Shown: positions 23,753 through 26,737 of the stretch, piece by piece
How the letters are laid out: every line of letters begins with the position of its first letter
How positions within the stretch are numbered: the first letter of the stretch is position 1
Origin: Rhodopseudomonas_A sp036404135
GTDB lineage: Bacteria; Pseudomonadota; Alphaproteobacteria; Rhizobiales; Xanthobacteraceae
Reading direction: 5' to 3'
NCBI RefSeq assembly: GCF_036404135.1
Contig: NZ_DASWPE010000121.1
Location: 1-26,737, forward strand
DNA length: 26,737 nucleotides
Notes under the pieces: generated by a model
What the model was told of the DNA's origin: nothing
Seen by the model: only the letters and a program-made list of their open reading frames with translations
Databases searched by the model: none
Position numbers and translations under genes: made by a program

Positions 23753-23756
<4 letters not shown>
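21888..23756 (+). CDS. mutA: Methylmalonyl-CoA mutase small (beta) subunit
   Basis: A 622-aa non-catalytic partner of the B12-dependent mutase that converts (R)-methylmalonyl-CoA to succinyl-CoA in propionyl-CoA and branched-chain catabolism. The barrel domain is recognisable from DDWRKLVDGVLKGAPFEKLVG and AYNWWEIAPAFTDAIKKL to VLPHTAALGLPDGFARRAARN. The C-terminal domain has the cobalamin-domain fold but lacks the DxHxxG cobalt-ligand motif: the matching place reads LANLGTAANFTARAGF, as expected for the small subunit. The ATG at 21888 was chosen; a TTG at 21882 has better spacing to the GGAG at 21872-21875. mutB begins in a 4-nt ATGA overlap. Confidence 0.93.
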
Positions 23757-25909
<2,153 letters not shown>

Positions 25910-25913
25910 CCGC

Positions 25914-26183
25914 ATGAGGCATGTCGCCATCACCGACGCGAAATCCCAGCTGGAAAACCTGCTGGCGGAGGTCGAGTCGACCGGGGATGACGTGATCATC
26001 ACCCGGGATGGCGTCGCGGTGGCGCGGCTGGTGCGCGAGGAAGCTGCGGCGCGGGAGATTCCGCCCGACGAGATCGAACGACGACGCGCCGTGATCGCAG
26101 GGATCAGGCGGCGTGCGACCACAATCAATCTCGGCGCCACGCAAGAAGAGATCAAGTCCTGGATTAACGAGGGGCGGCATTGA
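25914..26183 (+). CDS. Phd/YefM-family type II antitoxin
   Basis: An 89-aa antitoxin. Residues 1-40 match the Phd/YefM DNA-binding fold (RHVAITDAKSQLENLLAEVE, then DDVIITRDGVAVARLV). The C-terminal half is charged and helical, as expected for the toxin-wrapping segment. It starts 4 bp after the mutB stop and overlaps the toxin gene by 4 nt, so the pair may be transcribed from the mutAB promoter, from its own, or both. Such antitoxins usually repress their own promoter together with the toxin. Confidence 0.9.
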   Translation: MRHVAITDAKSQLENLLAEVESTGDDVIITRDGVAVARLVREEAAAREIPPDEIERRRAVIAGIRRRATTINLGATQEEIKSWINEGRH

Positions 26184-26596
26184 TCGTTCTCGACGCGTCG
26201 ATAGCGATCGCGTGGCTGCTGAACGAGTCAGGATTTCCTGACGCTGAATTCAATGAAGCGATCGCGACCCAGTCCATCGCCGTCCCGGCGCATTGGCCGG
26301 TCGAAGTTGCCAATGCACTGCTCGTCAATCTGCGAAGGAAACGTATCTCGGAGGAGGCGCTAGCGGCCGTGGTCGGCGATCTCGCGGCGCTCGATATTTC
26401 CCTTCAGCCGGCGGCTTCGACTGGTCGAATCTTGGACCTAGTAGGCTTTGCCGAACGCCACGGGCTAACGTCTTATGACGCCGCCTACGTCGAACTGGCC
26501 CTCGAACACAGCGCTCGGCTCGCCACCCTCGATCAGCAAATGCGGCGAGCGGCCGCCAATCTTGAAATCCCATTAATTCCGAAGGCTGGTGTCTAG
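26180..26596 (+). CDS. VapC-like PIN-domain toxin
   Basis: A 138-aa PIN-domain ribonuclease toxin. The four acidic residues of the active site are present: D5 in MIVLDASIAIAWLL, E42 in PVEVANAL, D100 in GLTSYDAAYVELAL and D118 in LATLDQQM. It begins with a TTG that overlaps the antitoxin stop (TTGA), which lowers and couples toxin translation. The length is typical of VapC, and the gene looks intact even though an insertion sequence begins about 20 bp after its stop. Confidence 0.92.
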   Translation: MIVLDASIAIAWLLNESGFPDAEFNEAIATQSIAVPAHWPVEVANALLVNLRRKRISEEALAAVVGDLAALDISLQPAASTGRILDLVGFAERHGLTSYDAAYVELALEHSARLATLDQQMRRAAANLEIPLIPKAGV

Positions 26597-26615
26597 CTGT
26601 GAGCTTTCAATAGGT

Positions 26616-26737
26616 TGTCCATCCGATCCGGACCGAGGAGACTGAGGTTGCGAAGCTTCAGGCATCCAAGGAGGACCGGATGAACATCCACAAGAATGCC
26701 CGTTTGACGCCGATTGGTCGAGAGCGGTTGGTGCAGG
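26616..26737 (+). mobile_element. Left end of an IS481-like insertion sequence, cut by the window edge
   Basis: A transposase start matching IS481-family proteins lies at 26680. The putative left inverted repeat starts at TGTCC near 26616, consistent with the TG-type ends of the family, but the right end lies outside the window so the boundary is tentative. It inserted just downstream of the vapC stop without breaking it. Confidence 0.6.
26680..26737 (+). CDS. IS481-family transposase, 5' fragment (runs off window)
   Basis: The visible 19 codons read MNIHKNARLTPIGRERLVQ, the characteristic beginning of IS481-family DDE transposases (helix-turn-helix leader before the catalytic rve domain, which is outside the window). 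A strong ribosome binding site (AAGGAGG at 26668-26674) precedes the ATG by 5 nt. Confidence 0.8.
   Translation, partial: MNIHKNARLTPIGRERLVQ

Overview
The window is a high-GC chromosomal segment from an alphaproteobacterium of the order Hyphomicrobiales, most likely the Bradyrhizobium/Rhodopseudomonas group. This rests on the gene families (MucR/Ros regulator, DUF2336, DUF1491, DUF5330, DUF6456), dispersed palindromic repeats of types I recognise from that group, and CtrA-type TTAA-N7-TTAA boxes. Assignments come from reading motifs by eye; no database search was run.

Layout. (1) 1-3343, + strand: a 5'-truncated penicillin-binding protein 1A followed by two small membrane-anchored proteins carrying DUF1214 and DUF1254 domains. 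(2) 3408-5685: a minus-strand pair (67-aa protein, then a lipoprotein) diverging from a plus-strand DUF2336 gene. The gap between them holds two perfect CtrA-type sites. (3) 5910-8849, minus strand: a DivJ/PleC-like membrane histidine kinase, a peptidoglycan-binding protein and a DUF1491 protein, probably one operon, with a near-perfect CtrA-type site upstream. (4) 9259-10339, + strand: a DUF5330 protein and sufE. (5) 10444-13278, minus strand: a membrane protein with a low-complexity linker, a MucR-family regulator, and a coupled pair made of an orphan DnaA domain-IV protein and a DUF6456 protein. (6) 13591-15240, + strand: a GT39-type glycosyltransferase, then a structured region with an intrinsic terminator and a 120-bp nested palindrome. 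(7) 15596-18597, minus strand: a HerA-like ATPase (DUF853) and an M20 dipeptidase. (8) 18941-19735, + strand: DUF2267 and DUF4332 proteins. (9) 20037-21755, + strand: folP-folB-folK with overlapping genes. (10) 21888-25909, + strand: the two subunits of methylmalonyl-CoA mutase. A Phd/VapC-type toxin-antitoxin pair starts 4 bp after it, and then the 5' end of an IS481-like insertion sequence cut by the window edge.

Most of the content is housekeeping: folate synthesis, propionyl-CoA catabolism, cell-wall synthesis and Fe-S assembly. The parts most worth a second look are the possible cell-cycle layer (CtrA-type boxes near a DUF2336 gene, a small-protein/lipoprotein operon and a DivJ-like kinase), the orphan DnaA domain-IV/DUF6456 pair, a MucR protein lacking half of its zinc ligands, palindromic repeats that sit exactly on stop codons, and a possible small structured RNA at about 15.3 kb. 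I did not find a clearly new multi-gene defence or biosynthetic system.
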